A stretch of 64,000 nt of DNA. It comes from Synchiropus splendidus (taxonomy: Eukaryota > Chordata > Actinopteri > Syngnathiformes > Callionymidae). The notes beneath the pieces were generated by a model. The model saw only the letters and a program-made list of their open reading frames with translations. It searched no databases and was not told the origin of the DNA. Location of the stretch: contig NW_026527056.1 in assembly GCF_027744825.2 (NCBI RefSeq), positions 496,001 through 560,000 on the forward strand. The letters are read 5' to 3'. The position numbers and the translations under genes were made by a program. The first letter of the stretch is position 1. Each line of letters starts with the position of its first letter. Below, piece after piece: positions 23,783-36,002 of the stretch.

Positions 23783-24722
23783 AAAAGCGTTTTTACGCAT
23801 TGTGCCATAACTTTTCAGGGAAGCTTCAGAACATGAAATTTTAACCTCCCACTATAGCAGAAAGGGTCTTTCTAGTAGGTGCACATCAAATCTAAGCTCT
23901 CTGAAGTGTTTTTCGAAAGTTATCAACACTTTTATGTTTGGCGTTCCGAAACCCACCTTATCTCAGGCTGAAAAGCGTTTTTGTGCATTGTGCCATAACT
24001 TTTCAGGGAAGCTTCAGAACATGAAATTTTAACCTCCCACTATAGCAGAAAGGGTCTTTCTAGTAGTTGCACATCAAATCTAAACTGTCTGAAGTGTTTT
24101 TCCAAAGTTATTAACACTTTTATGTTTGGCGTTCCGAAACCCACCTTATCTCAGGCTGAAAAGCGTTTTTGTGCATTGTGCCATAACTTTTCAGGGAAGC
24201 TTCAGAACATGAAATTTTAACCTCCCACTATAGCAGAAAGGGTCTTTCTAGTAGTTGCACATCAAATCTAAACTGTCTGAAGTGTTTTTCCAAAGTTATC
24301 AACACTTTTATGTTTGGCGTTCCGAAACCCACCTTATCTCAGGCTGAAAAGCGTTTTTGTGCATTGTGCCATAACTTTTCAGGGTAGCTTCAGAACATGA
24401 AATTTTAACCTCCCACTATAGCAGAAAGCGTCTTTCGAGTAGTTGCACATCAAATCTAAGCTGTCTGAAGTGTTTTTCAAAAGTTATCAACACTTTTATG
24501 TTTGGCGTTCCGAAACCCACCTTATCTCAGGCTGAAAAGCGTTTTTGTGCATTGTGCCATAACTTTTCAGGAAAGCTTCAGAACATGAAATTTTAACCTC
24601 CCACTATAGCAGAAAGGGTCTTTCTAGTAGTTGCACATCAAATCTAAACTGTCTGAAGTGTTTTTCCAAAGTTATCAACACTTTTATGTTTGGCGTTCCG
24701 AAACCCACCTTATCTCAGGCTG
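23783..24722 (+). repeat. Canonical 940-bp pentamer, isolated copy
   Basis: Order c1-c2-c3-c4-c5 from 23783, with the T39 marker at 24385 in c4. The c4 monomer has two changes close together near 24429 and 24437 that alter the hairpin spacer and the outer base of its right arm, one of the few breaks of that element. Confidence 0.83.
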
Positions 24723-26414
24723 AAAAGCGTTTTTACGCATTGTGCCATAACTTTTCAGGGAAGCTTCAGAACATGAAATTTTAACCTCCCACTATAGCAG
24801 AAAGGGTCTTTCTAGTAGGTGCACATCAAATCTAAGCTCTCTGAAGTGTTTTTCGAAAGTTATCAACACTTTTATGTTTGGCGTTCCGAAACCCACCTTA
24901 TCTCAGGCTGAAAAGCGTTTTTGTGCATTGTGCCATAACTTTTCAGGAAAGCTTCAGAACATGAAATTTTAACCTCCCACTATAGCAGAAAGGGTCTTTC
25001 TAGTAGTTGCACATCAAATCTAAACTGTCTGAAGTGTTTTTCCAAAGTTATCAACACTTTTATGTTTGGCGTTCCGAAACCCACCTTATCTCAGGCTGAA
25101 AAGCGTTTTTACGCATTGTGCCATAACTTTTCAGGGAAGCTTCAGAACATGAAATTTAAACCTCCCACTATAGCAGAAAGGGTCTTTCTAGTAGTTGCAC
25201 ATCAAATCTAAACTGTCTGAAGTGTTTTTCCAAAGTTATTAACACTTTTATGTTTGGCGTTCCGAAACCCACCTTATCTCAGGCTGAAAAGCGTTTTTGT
25301 GCATTGTGCCATAACTTTTCAGGGAAGCTTCAGAACATGAAAATTTAACCTCCCACTATAGCAGAAAGGGTCTTTCTAGTAGTTGCACATCAAATCTAAA
25401 CTGTCTGAAGTGTTTTTCCAAAGTTATTAACACTTTTATGTTTGGCGTTCCGAAACCCACCTTATCTCAGGCTGAAAAGCGTTTTTGTGCATTGTGCCAT
25501 AACTTTTCAGGGAAGCTTCAGAACATGAAATTTTAACCTCCCACTATAGCAGAAAGGGTCTTTCTAGTAGTTGCACATCAAATCTAAACTGTCTGAAGTG
25601 TTTTTCCAAAGTTATCAACACTTTTATGTTTGGCGTTCCGAAACCCACCTTATCTCAGGCTGAAAAGCGTTTTTACGCATTGTGCCATAACTTTTCAGGG
25701 AAGCTTCAGAACATGAAATTTTAACCTCCCACTATAGCAGAAAGGGTCTTTCTAGTAGGTGCACATCAAATCTAAACTGTCTGAAGTGTTTTTCTAAAGT
25801 TATCAACACTTTTATGTTTGGCGTTCCGAAACCCACCTTATCTCAGGCTGAAAAGCGTTTTTACGCATTGTGCCATAACTTTTCAGGGAAGCTTCAGAAC
25901 ATGAAATTTTAACCTCCCACTATAGCAGAAAGGGTCTTTCTAGTAGTTGCACATCAAATCTAAGCTGTCTGAAGTGTTTTTCCAAAGTTATCAACACTTT
26001 TATGTTTGGCGTTCCGAAACCCACCTTATCTCAGGCTGAAAAGCGTTTTTGTGCATTGTGCCATAACTTTTTAGGGAAGCTTCAGAACATGAAATTTTAA
26101 CCTCCCACTATAGCAGAAAGGGTCTTTCTAGTAGTTGCACATCAAATCTAAGCTGTCTGAAGTGTTTTTCAAAAGTTATCAACACTTTTATGTTTGGCGT
26201 TCCGAAACCCACCTTATCTCAGGCTGAAAAGCGTTTTTGTGCATTGTGCCATAACTTTTCAGGAAAGCTTCAGAACATGAAATTTTAACCTCCCACTATA
26301 GCAGAAAGGGTCTTTCTAGTAGTTGCACATCAAATCTAAACTGTCTGAAGTGTTTTTCCAAAGTTATTAACACTTTTATGTTTGGCGTTCCGAAACCCAC
26401 CTTATCTCAGGCTG
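24723..26414 (+). repeat. Mixed monomers with adjacent AC pair
   Basis: AC monomers at 24723, 25099, 25663 and 25851 are unevenly spaced (376, 564, 188). The pair at 25663 and 25851 are direct neighbours, an arrangement absent before this point and common afterwards. T133 occurs near 25795, and the monomer at 26039 has TTTTTAGG, a marker of the next block. Confidence 0.75.
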
Positions 26415-29400
26415 AAAAGCGTTTTTGTGCATTGTGCCATAACTTTTCAGGGAAGCTTCAGAACATAAAATTTTAACCTCCCACTATAGCAGAAAGGGTC
26501 TTTCTAGTAGTTGCACATCAAATCTAAACTGTCTGAAGTGTTTTTCCAAAGTTATCAACACTTTTATGTTTGGCGTTCCGAAACCCACCTTATCTCAGGC
26601 TGAAAAGCGTTTTTACGCATTGTGCCATAACTTTTCAGGGAAGCTTCAGAACATGAAATTTTAACCTCCCACTATAGCAGAAAGGGTCTTTCTAGTAGGT
26701 GCACATCAAATCTAAGCTGTCTGAAGTGTTTTTCAAAAGTTATCAACACTTTTATGTTTGGCGTTCCGAAACCCACCTTATCTCAGGCTGAAAAGCGTTT
26801 TTGTGCATTGTGCCATAACTTTTCAGGAAAGCTTCAGAACATGAAATTTTAACCTCCCACTATAGCAGAAAGGGTCTTTCTAGTAGTTGAACATCAAATC
26901 TAAACTGTCTGAAGTGTTTTTCCAAAGTTATCAACACTGTTATGTTTGGCGTTCCGAAACCCACCTTATCTCAGGCTGAAAAGCGTTTTTACGCATTGTG
27001 CCATGACTTTTCAGGGAAGCTTCAGAACATGAAATTTAAACCTCCCACTATAGCAGAAAGGGTCTTTCTAGTAGGTGCACATCAAATCTAAGCTCTCTGA
27101 AGTGTTTTTCGAAAGTTATCAACACTTTTATGTTTGGCGTTCCGAAACCCACCTTATCTCAGGCTGAAAAGCGTTTTTGTGCATTGTGCCATAACTTTTC
27201 AGGAAAGCTTCAGAACATGAAATTTTAACCTCCCACTATAGCAGAAAGGGTCTTTCTAGTAGTTGCACATCAAATCTAAACTGTCTGAAGTGTTTTTCCA
27301 AAGTTATTAACACTTTTATGTTTGGCGTTCCGAAACCCACCTTATCTCAGGCTGAAAAGCGTTTTTGTGCATTGTGCCATAACTTTTCAGGGAAGCTTCA
27401 GAACATGAAATTTTAACCTCCCATTATAGCAGAAAGGGTCTTTCTAGTAGTTGCACATCAAATCTAAACTGTCTGAAGTGTTTTTCCAAAGTTATTAACA
27501 CTTTTATGTTTGGCGTTCCGAAACCCACCTTATCTCAGGCTGAAAAGCGTTTTTGTGCATTGTGCCATAACTTTTCAGGGAAGCTTCAGAACATGAAATT
27601 TTAACCTCCCACTATAGCAGAAAGGGTCTTTCTAGTAGTTGCACATCAAATCTAAACTGTCTGAAGTGTTTTTCCAAAGTTATCAACACTTTTATGTTTG
27701 GCGTTCCGAAACCCACCTTATCTCAGGCTGAAAAGCGTTTTTACGCATTGTGCCATAACTTTTCAGGGAAGCTTCAGAACATGAAATTTTAACCTCCCAC
27801 TATAGCAGAAAGGGTCTTTCTAGTAGGTGCACATCAAATCTAAACTGTCTGAAGTGTTTTTCCAAAGTTATTAACACTTTTATGTTTGGCGTTCCGAAAC
27901 CAACCTTATCTCAGGCTGAAAAGCGTTTTTGTGCATTGTGCCATAACTTTTTAGGGAAGCTTCAGAACATGAAATTTTAACCTCCCACTATAGCAGAAAG
28001 GGTCTTTCTAGTAGTTGCACATCAAATCTAAGCTGTCTGAAGTGTTTTTCAAAAGTTATCAACACTTTTATGTTTGGCGTTCCGAAACCCACCTTATCTC
28101 AGGCTGAAAAGCGTTTTTGTGCATTGTGCCATAACTTTTCAGGAAAGCTTCAGAACATGAAATTTTAACCTCCCACTATAGCAGAAAGGGTCTTTCTAGT
28201 AGTTGGACATCAAATCTAAACTGTCTGAAGTGTTTTTCCAAAGTTATTAACACTTTTATGTTTGGCGTTCCGAAACCCACCTTATCTCAGGCTGAAAAGC
28301 GTTTTTGTGCATTGTGCCATAACTTTTCAGGGAAGCTTCAGAACATAAAATTTTAACCTCCCACTATAGCAGAAAGGGTCTTTCTAGTAGTTGCACATCA
28401 AATCTAAACTGTCTGAAGTGTTTTTCCAAAGTTATCAACACTTTTATGTTTGGCGTTCCGAAACCCACCTTATCTCAGGCTGAAAAGCGTTTTTACGCAT
28501 TGTGCCATAACTTTTCAGGGAAGCATCAGAACATGAAATTTTAACCTCCCACTATAGCAGAAAGGGTCTTTCTAGTAGTTGCACATCAAATCTAAGCTGT
28601 CTGAAGTGTTTTTCAAAAGTTATCAACACTTTTATGTTTGGCGTTCCGAAACCCACCTTATCTCAGGCTGAAAAGCGTTTTTACGCATTGTGCCATAACT
28701 TTTCAGGGAAGCTTCAGAACATGAAATTTAAACCTCCCACTATAGCAGAAAGGGTCTTTCTAGTAGGTGCACATCAAATCTAAGCTCTCTGAAGTGTTTT
28801 TCGAAAGTTATCAACACTTTTATGTTTGGCGTTCCGAAACCCACCTTATCTCAGGCTGAAAAGCGTTTTTGTGCATTGTGCCATAACTTTTCAGGGAAGC
28901 TTCAGAACATAAAATTTTAACCTCCCACTATAGCAGAAAGGGTCTTTCTAGTAGTTGCACATCAAATCTAAACTGTCTGAAGTGTTTTTCCAAAGTTATC
29001 AACACTTTTATGTTTGGCGTTCCGAAACCCACCTTATCTCAGGCTGAAAAGCGTTTTTGTGCATTGTGCCATAACTTTTCAGGGAAGCTTCAGAACATGA
29101 AATTTTAACCTCCCACTATAGCAGAAAGGGTCTTTCTAGTAGTTGCACATCAAATCTAAACTGTCTGAAGTGTTTTTCCAAAGTTATCAACACTTTTATG
29201 TTTGGCGTTCCGAAACCCACCTTATCTCAGCCTGAAAAGCGTTTTTACGCATTGTGCCATAACTTTTCAGGGAAGCTTCAGAACATGAAATTTTAACCTC
29301 CCACTATAGCAGAAAGGGTCTTTCTAGTAGGTGCACATCAAATCTAAGCTGTCTGAAGTGTTTTTCGAAAGTTATCAACACTTTTATGTTTGGCGTTCCG

Positions 29401-29422
29401 AAACCCACCTTATCTCAGGCTG
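26415..29422 (+). repeat. Block E, copy 1 (16 monomers, 3008 bp)
   Basis: Reappears at 42586-45593 with a constant offset of 16171 (86 monomers plus the 3-bp insertion). Ordered shared variants: ACATAAAA, CACTGTTATG (26939 and 43110), AAATTTAAACC, CCCATTATAG, CCAACC, TTTTTAGG (27951 and 44122), TTGGAC (28201 and 44372) and TCAGCCTG before the AC monomer at 29235 and 45406. One difference is AAGCATC at 28521 against AAGCTTC in the distant copy. Confidence 0.88.
27731..29422 (+). repeat. 9-monomer higher-order repeat (1692 bp), unit 1
   Basis: Order of nine: AC with CCAACC; TTTTTAGG; A38 with TTGGAC; ACATAAAA; AC with AAGCATC; AC with AAATTTAAACC; ACATAAAA; c3; AC preceded by TCAGCCTG. Three further units or part-units follow. 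Confidence 0.85.
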
Positions 29423-30362
29423 AAAAGCGTTTTTACGCATTGTGCCATAACTTTTCAGGGAAGCTTCAGAACATGAAATTTTAACCTCCCACTATAGCAG
29501 AAAGGGTCTTTCTAGTAGGTGCACATCAAATCTAAACTGTCTGAAGTGTTTTTCCAAAGTTATTAACACTTTTATGTTTGGCGTTCCGAAACCAACCTTA
29601 TCTCAGGCTGAAAAGCGTTTTTGTGCATTGTGCCATAACTTTTTAGGGAAGCTTCAGAACATGAAATTTTAACCTCCCACTATAGCAGAAAGGGTCTTTC
29701 TAGTAGTTGCACATCAAATCTAAGCTGTCTGAAGTGTTTTTCAAAAGTTATCAACACTTTTATGTTTGGCGTTCCGAAACCCACCTTATCTCAGGCTGAA
29801 AAGCGTTTTTGTGCATTGTGCCATAACTTTTCAGGAAAGCTTCAGAACATGAAATTTTAACCTCCCACTATAGCAGAAAGGGTCTTTCTAGTAGTTGCAC
29901 ATCAAATCTAAACTGTCTGAAGTGTTTTTCCAAAGTTATTAACACTTTTATGTTTGGCGTTCCGAAACCCACCTTATCTCAGGCTGAAAAGCGTTTTTGT
30001 GCATTGTGCCATAACTTTTCAGGGAAGCTTCAGAACATGAAATTTTAACCTCCCATTATAGCAGAAAGGGTCTTTCTAGTAGTTGCACATCAAATCTAAA
30101 CTGTCTGAAGTGTTTTTCCAAAGTTATTAACACTTTTATGTTTGGCGTTCCGAAACCCACCTTATCTCAGGCTGAAAAGCGTTTTTGTGCATTGTGCCAT
30201 AACTTTTCAGGGAAGCTTCAGAACATGAAATTTTAACCTCCCACTATAGCAGAAAGGGTCTTTCTAGTAGTTGCACATCAAATCTAAACTGTCTGAAGTG
30301 TTTTTCCAAAGTTATCAACACTTTTATGTTTGGCGTTCCGAAACCCACCTTATCTCAGGCTG
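29423..30362 (+). repeat. Five-monomer interruption of the 9-mer array
   Basis: Begins like a 9-mer unit (AC with CCAACC, then TTTTTAGG) but continues with an A38 monomer having TTGCAC, a CCCATTATAG monomer and a c3 monomer. The last three match 27167-27730. It reads as a shortened or recombined unit joining two phases. Confidence 0.78.
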
Positions 30363-32054
30363 AAAAGCGTTTTTACGCATTGTGCCATAACTTTTCAGGG
30401 AAGCTTCAGAACATGAAATTTTAACCTCCCACTATAGCAGAAAGGGTCTTTCTAGTAGGTGCACATCAAATCTAAACTGTCTGAAGTGTTTTTCCAAAGT
30501 TATTAACACTTTTATGTTTGGCGTTCCGAAACCAACCTTATCTCAGGCTGAAAAGCGTTTTTGTGCATTGTGCCATAACTTTTTAGGGAAGCTTCAGAAC
30601 ATGAAATTTTAACCTCCCACTATAGCAGAAAGGGTCTTTCTAGTAGTTGCACATCAAATCTAAGCTGTCTGAAGTGTTTTTCAAAAGTTATCAACACTTT
30701 TATGTTTGGCGTTCCGAAACCCACCTTATCTCAGGCTGAAAAGCGTTTTTGTGCATTGTGCCATAACTTTTCAGGAAAGCTTCAGAACATGAAATTTTAA
30801 CCTCCCACTATAGCAGAAAGGGTCTTTCTAGTAGTTGGACATCAAATCTAAACTGTCTGAAGTGTTTTTCCAAAGTTATTAACACTTTTATGTTTGGCGT
30901 TCCGAAACCCACCTTATCTCAGGCTGAAAAGCGTTTTTGTGCATTGTGCCATAACTTTTCAGGGAAGCTTCAGAACATAAAATTTTAACCTCCCACTATA
31001 GCAGAAAGGGTCTTTCTAGTAGTTGCACATCAAATCTAAACTGTCTGAAGTGTTTTTCCAAAGTTATCAACACTTTTATGTTTGGCGTTCCGAAACCCAC
31101 CTTATCTCAGGCTGAAAAGCGTTTTTACGCATTGTGCCATAACTTTTCAGGGAAGCATCAGAACATGAAATTTTAACCTCCCACTATAGCAGAAAGGGTC
31201 TTTCTAGTAGTTGCACATCAAATCTAAGCTGTCTGAAGTGTTTTTCAAAAGTTATCAACACTTTTATGTTTGGCGTTCCGAAACCCACCTTATCTCAGGC
31301 TGAAAAGCGTTTTTACGCATTGTGCCATAACTTTTCAGGGAAGCTTCAGAACATGAAATTTAAACCTCCCACTATAGCAGAAAGGGTCTTTCTAGTAGGT
31401 GCACATCAAATCTAAGCTCTCTGAAGTGTTTTTCGAAAGTTATCAACACTTTTATGTTTGGCGTTCCGAAACCCACCTTATCTCAGGCTGAAAAGCGTTT
31501 TTGTGCATTGTGCCATAACTTTTCAGGGAAGCTTCAGAACATAAAATTTTAACCTCCCACTATAGCAGAAAGGGTCTTTCTAGTAGTTGCACATCAAATC
31601 TAAACTGTCTGAAGTGTTTTTCCAAAGTTATCAACACTTTTATGTTTGGCGTTCCGAAACCCACCTTATCTCAGGCTGAAAAGCGTTTTTGTGCATTGTG
31701 CCATAACTTTTCAGGGAAGCTTCAGAACATGAAATTTTAACCTCCCACTATAGCAGAAAGGGTCTTTCTAGTAGTTGCACATCAAATCTAAACTGTCTGA
31801 AGTGTTTTTCCAAAGTTATCAACACTTTTATGTTTGGCGTTCCGAAACCCACCTTATCTCAGCCTGAAAAGCGTTTTTACGCATTGTGCCATAACTTTTC
31901 AGGGAAGCTTCAGAACATGAAATTTTAACCTCCCACTATAGCAGAAAGGGTCTTTCTAGTAGGTGCACATCAAATCTAAGCTGTCTGAAGTGTTTTTCGA
32001 AAGTTATCAACACTTTTATGTTTGGCGTTCCGAAACCCACCTTATCTCAGGCTG
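30363..32054 (+). repeat. 9-monomer higher-order repeat, unit 2
   Basis: Same nine-monomer order as 27731-29422. Its distinctive variants recur 1692 bases downstream: TTTTTAGG 30583 to 32275, TTGGAC 30833 to 32525, AAGCATC 31153 to 32845. Confidence 0.87.
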
Positions 32055-33558
32055 AAAAGCGTTTTTACGCATTGTGCCATAACTTTTCAGGGAAGCTTCA
32101 GAACATGAAATTTTAACCTCCCACTATAGCAGAAAGGGTCTTTCTAGTAGGTGCACATCAAATCTAAACTGTCTGAAGTGTTTTTCCAAAGTTATTAACA
32201 CTTTTATGTTTGGCGTTCCGAAACCAACCTTATCTCAGGCTGAAAAGCGTTTTTGTGCATTGTGCCATAACTTTTTAGGGAAGCTTCAGAACATGAAATT
32301 TTAACCTCCCACTATAGCAGAAAGGGTCTTTCTAGTAGTTGCACATCAAATCTAAGCTGTCTGAAGTGTTTTTCAAAAGTTATCAACACTTTTATGTTTG
32401 GCGTTCCGAAACCCACCTTATCTCAGGCTGAAAAGCGTTTTTGTGCATTGTGCCATAACTTTTCAGGAAAGCTTCAGAACATGAAATTTTAACCTCCCAC
32501 TATAGCAGAAAGGGTCTTTCTAGTAGTTGGACATCAAATCTAAACTGTCTGAAGTGTTTTTCCAAAGTTATTAACACTTTTATGTTTGGCGTTCCGAAAC
32601 CCACCTTATCTCAGGCTGAAAAGCGTTTTTGTGCATTGTGCCATAACTTTTCAGGGAAGCTTCAGAACATAAAATTTTAACCTCCCACTATAGCAGAAAG
32701 GGTCTTTCTAGTAGTTGCACATCAAATCTAAACTGTCTGAAGTGTTTTTCCAAAGTTATCAACACTTTTATGTTTGGCGTTCCGAAACCCACCTTATCTC
32801 AGGCTGAAAAGCGTTTTTACGCATTGTGCCATAACTTTTCAGGGAAGCATCAGAACATGAAATTTTAACCTCCCACTATAGCAGAAAGGGTCTTTCTAGT
32901 AGTTGCACATCAAATCTAAGCTGTCTGAAGTGTTTTTCAAAAGTTATCAACACTTTTATGTTTGGCGTTCCGAAACCCACCTTATCTCAGGCTGAAAAGC
33001 GTTTTTACGCATTGTGCCATAACTTTTCAGGGAAGCTTCAGAACATGAAATTTAAACCTCCCACTATAGCAGAAAGGGTCTTTCTAGTAGGTGCACATCA
33101 AATCTAAGCTCTCTGAAGTGTTTTTCGAAAGTTATCAACACTTTTATGTTTGGCGTTCCGAAACCCACCTTATCTCAGGCTGAAAAGCGTTTTTGTGCAT
33201 TGTGCCATAACTTTTCAGGGAAGCTTCAGAACATAAAATTTTAACCTCCCACTATAGCAGAAAGGGTCTTTCTAGTAGTTGCACATCAAATCTAAACTGT
33301 CTGAAGTGTTTTTCCAAAGTTATCAACACTTTTATGTTTGGCGTTCCGAAACCCACCTTATCTCAGGCTGAAAAGCGTTTTTGTGCATTGTGCCATAACT
33401 TTTCAGGGAAGCTTCAGAACATGAAATTTTAACCTCCCACTATAGCAGAAAGGGTCTTTCTAGTAGTTGCACATCAAATCTAAACTGTCTGAAGTGTTTT
33501 TCCAAAGTTATCAACACTTTTATGTTTGGCGTTCCGAAACCCACCTTTTCTCAGCCTG
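32055..33558 (+). repeat. 9-monomer higher-order repeat, unit 3 (eight monomers)
   Basis: The first eight monomers follow the 9-mer order. The ninth, expected to be an AC monomer after TCAGCCTG, is replaced at 33559 by a GT, A38 monomer although TCAGCCTG itself is kept. The break therefore lies in the first bases after 33559. A private CACCTTTTC change is near 33545. With what follows to about 35060, this stretch matches 43902-46909 at offset 11847, except for the replaced monomer. Confidence 0.85.
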
Positions 33559-33746
33559 AAAAGCGTTTTTGTGCATTGTGCCATAACTTTTCAGGAAAGC
33601 TTCAGAACATGAAATTTTAACCTCCCACTATAGCAGAAAGGGTCTTTCTAGTAGTTGCACATCAAATCTAAACTGTCTGAAGTGTTTTTCCAAAGTTATC
33701 AACACTTTTATGTTTGGCGTTCCGAAACCCACCTTATCTCAGGCTG

Positions 33747-36002
33747 AAAAGCGTTTTTGTGCATTGTGCCATAACTTTTCAGGGAAGCTTCAGAACATGA
33801 AATTGTAACCTCCCACTATAGCAGAAAGGGTCTTTCTAGTAGTTGCACATCAAATCTAAGCTGTCTGAAGTGTTTTTCAAAAGTTATCAACACTATTATG
33901 TTTGGCGTTCCGAAACCCACCTTATCTCAGGCTGAAAAGCGTTTTTGTGCATTGTGCCATAACTTTTCAGGAAAGCTTCAGAACATGAAATTTTAACCTC
34001 CCACTATAGCAGAAAGGGTCTTTCTAGTAGTTGCACATCAAATCTAAACTGTCTGAAGTGTTTTTCCAAAGTTATCAACACTTTTATGTTTGGCGTTCCG
34101 AAACCCACCTTATCTCAGGCTGAAAAGCGTTTTTACGCATTGTGCCATAGCTTTTCAGGGAAGCTTCAGAACATGAAATTTTAACCTCCCACTATAGCAG
34201 AAAGGGTCTTTCTAGTAGGTGCACATCAAATCTAAGCTCTCTGAAGTGTTTTTCGAAAGTTATCAACACTTTTATGTTTGGCGTTCCGAAACCCACCTTA
34301 TCTCAGGCTGAAAAGCGTTTTTGTGCATTGTGCCATAACTTTTCAGGAAAGCTTCAGAACATGAAATTTTAACCTCCCACTATAGCAGAAAGGGTCTTTC
34401 TAGTAGTTGCACATCAAATCTAAACTGTCTGAAGTGTTTTTCCAAAGTTATCAACACTTTTATGTTTGGCGTTCCGAAACCCACCTTATCTCAGGCTGAA
34501 AAGCGTTTTTACGCATTGTGCCATAACTTTTCAGGGAAGCTTCAGAACATGAAATTTTAACCTCCCACTATAGCAGAAAGGGTCTTTCTAGTAGTTGCAC
34601 ATCAAATCTAAGCTGTCTGAAGTGTTTTTCAAAAGTTATCAACACTTTTATGTTTGGCGTTCCGAAACCCACCTTATCTCAGGCTGAAAAGCGTTTTTGT
34701 GCATTGTGCCATAACTTTTCAGGAAAGCTCCAGAACATGAAATTTTAACCTCCCACTATAGCAGAAAGGGTCTTTCTAGTAGTTGCACATCAAATCTAAA
34801 CTGTCTGAAGTGTTTTTCCAAAGTTATCAACACTTTTATGTTTGGCGTTCCGAAACCCACCTTATCTCAGGCTGAAAAGCGTTTTTACGTATTGTGCCAT
34901 AACTTTTCAGGGAAGCTTCAGAACATGAAATTTTAACCTCCCACTATAGCAGAAAGGGTCTTTCTAGTAGGTGCACATCAAATCTAAGCTCTCTGAAGTG
35001 TTTTTCGAAAGTTATCAACACTTTTATGTTTGGCGTTCCGAAACCCACCTTATCTCAGGCTGAAAAGCGTTTTTGTGCATTGTGCCATAACTTTTCAGGG
35101 AAGCTTCAGAACATGAAATTTTAACCTCCCACTATAGCAGAAAGGGTCTTTCTAGTAGTTGCACATCAAATCTAAACTGTCTGAAGTGTTTTTCCAAAGT
35201 TATCAACACTTTTATGTTTGGCGTTCCGAAACCCACCTTATCTCAGGCTGAAAAGCGTTTTTACGCATTGTGCCATAACTTTTCAGGGAAGCTTCAGAAC
35301 ATGAAATTTTAACCTCCCACTATAGCAGAAAGGGTCTTTCTAGTAGTTGCACATCAAATCTAAGCTGTCTGAAGTGTTTTTCAAAAGTTAGCAACACTTT
35401 TATGTTTGGCGTTCCGAAACCCACCTTATCTCAGGCTGAAAAGCGTTTTTGTGCATTGTGCCATAACTTTTCAGGGAAGCTTCAGAACATAAAATTTTAA
35501 CCTCCCACTATAGCAGAAAGGGTCTTTCTAGTAGTTGCACATCAAATCTAAACTGTCTGAAGTGTTTTTCCAAAGTTATCAACACTTTTATGTTTGGCGT
35601 TCCGAAACCCACCTTATCTCAGGCTGAAAAGCGTTTTTGTGCATTGTGCCATAACTTTTCAGGGAAGCTTCAGAACATGAAATTTTAACCTCCCACTATA
35701 GCAGAAAGGGTCTTTCTAGTAGTTGCACATCAAATCTAAACTGTCTGAAGTGTTTTTCCAAAGTTATCAACACTTTTATGTTTGGCGTTCCGAAACCCAC
35801 CTTATCTCAGCCTGAAAAGCGTTTTTACACATTGTGCCATAACTTTTCAGGGAAGCTTCAGAACATGAAATTTTAACCTCCCACTATAGCAGAAAGGGTC
35901 TTTCTAGTAGGTGCACATCAAATCTAAGCTGTCTGAAGTGTTTTTCGAAAGTTATCAACACTTTTATGTTTGGCGTTCCGAAACCCACCTTATCTCAGGC
36001 TG
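33747..36002 (+). repeat. Block F (12 monomers)
   Basis: Begins with a c4 monomer carrying GAAATTGTAACC (near 33803) and CACTATTATG (near 33893). Later markers are CCATAGC (near 34146), AGCTCC (34726) and ACGTATTG (near 34888). The opening four monomers recur at 36003-36754 (offset 2256). The block recurs at 45594 and 47098 downstream. Private changes: TTAGCAAC near 35389 and ACACATTG near 35828. Confidence 0.82.

Larger units (their letters stand above)
27167..32430 (+). repeat. 14-monomer (2632-bp) tandem duplication
   Basis: Units 27167-29798 and 29799-32430. Shared markers are CCCATTATAG (near 27421 and 30053), CCAACC, TTTTTAGG (27951 and 30583), TTGGAC (28201 and 30833) and AAGCATC (28521 and 31153), all offset by 2632. 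It overlaps the 9-monomer periodicity described separately: the 14-mer equals a 9-mer plus a 5-mer. Confidence 0.86.

Noticed and set aside
26069..26078. TTAGGG telomere-type motif
   Set aside because: A single hexamer created by a C to T change in a few block E monomers; it is not tandem.
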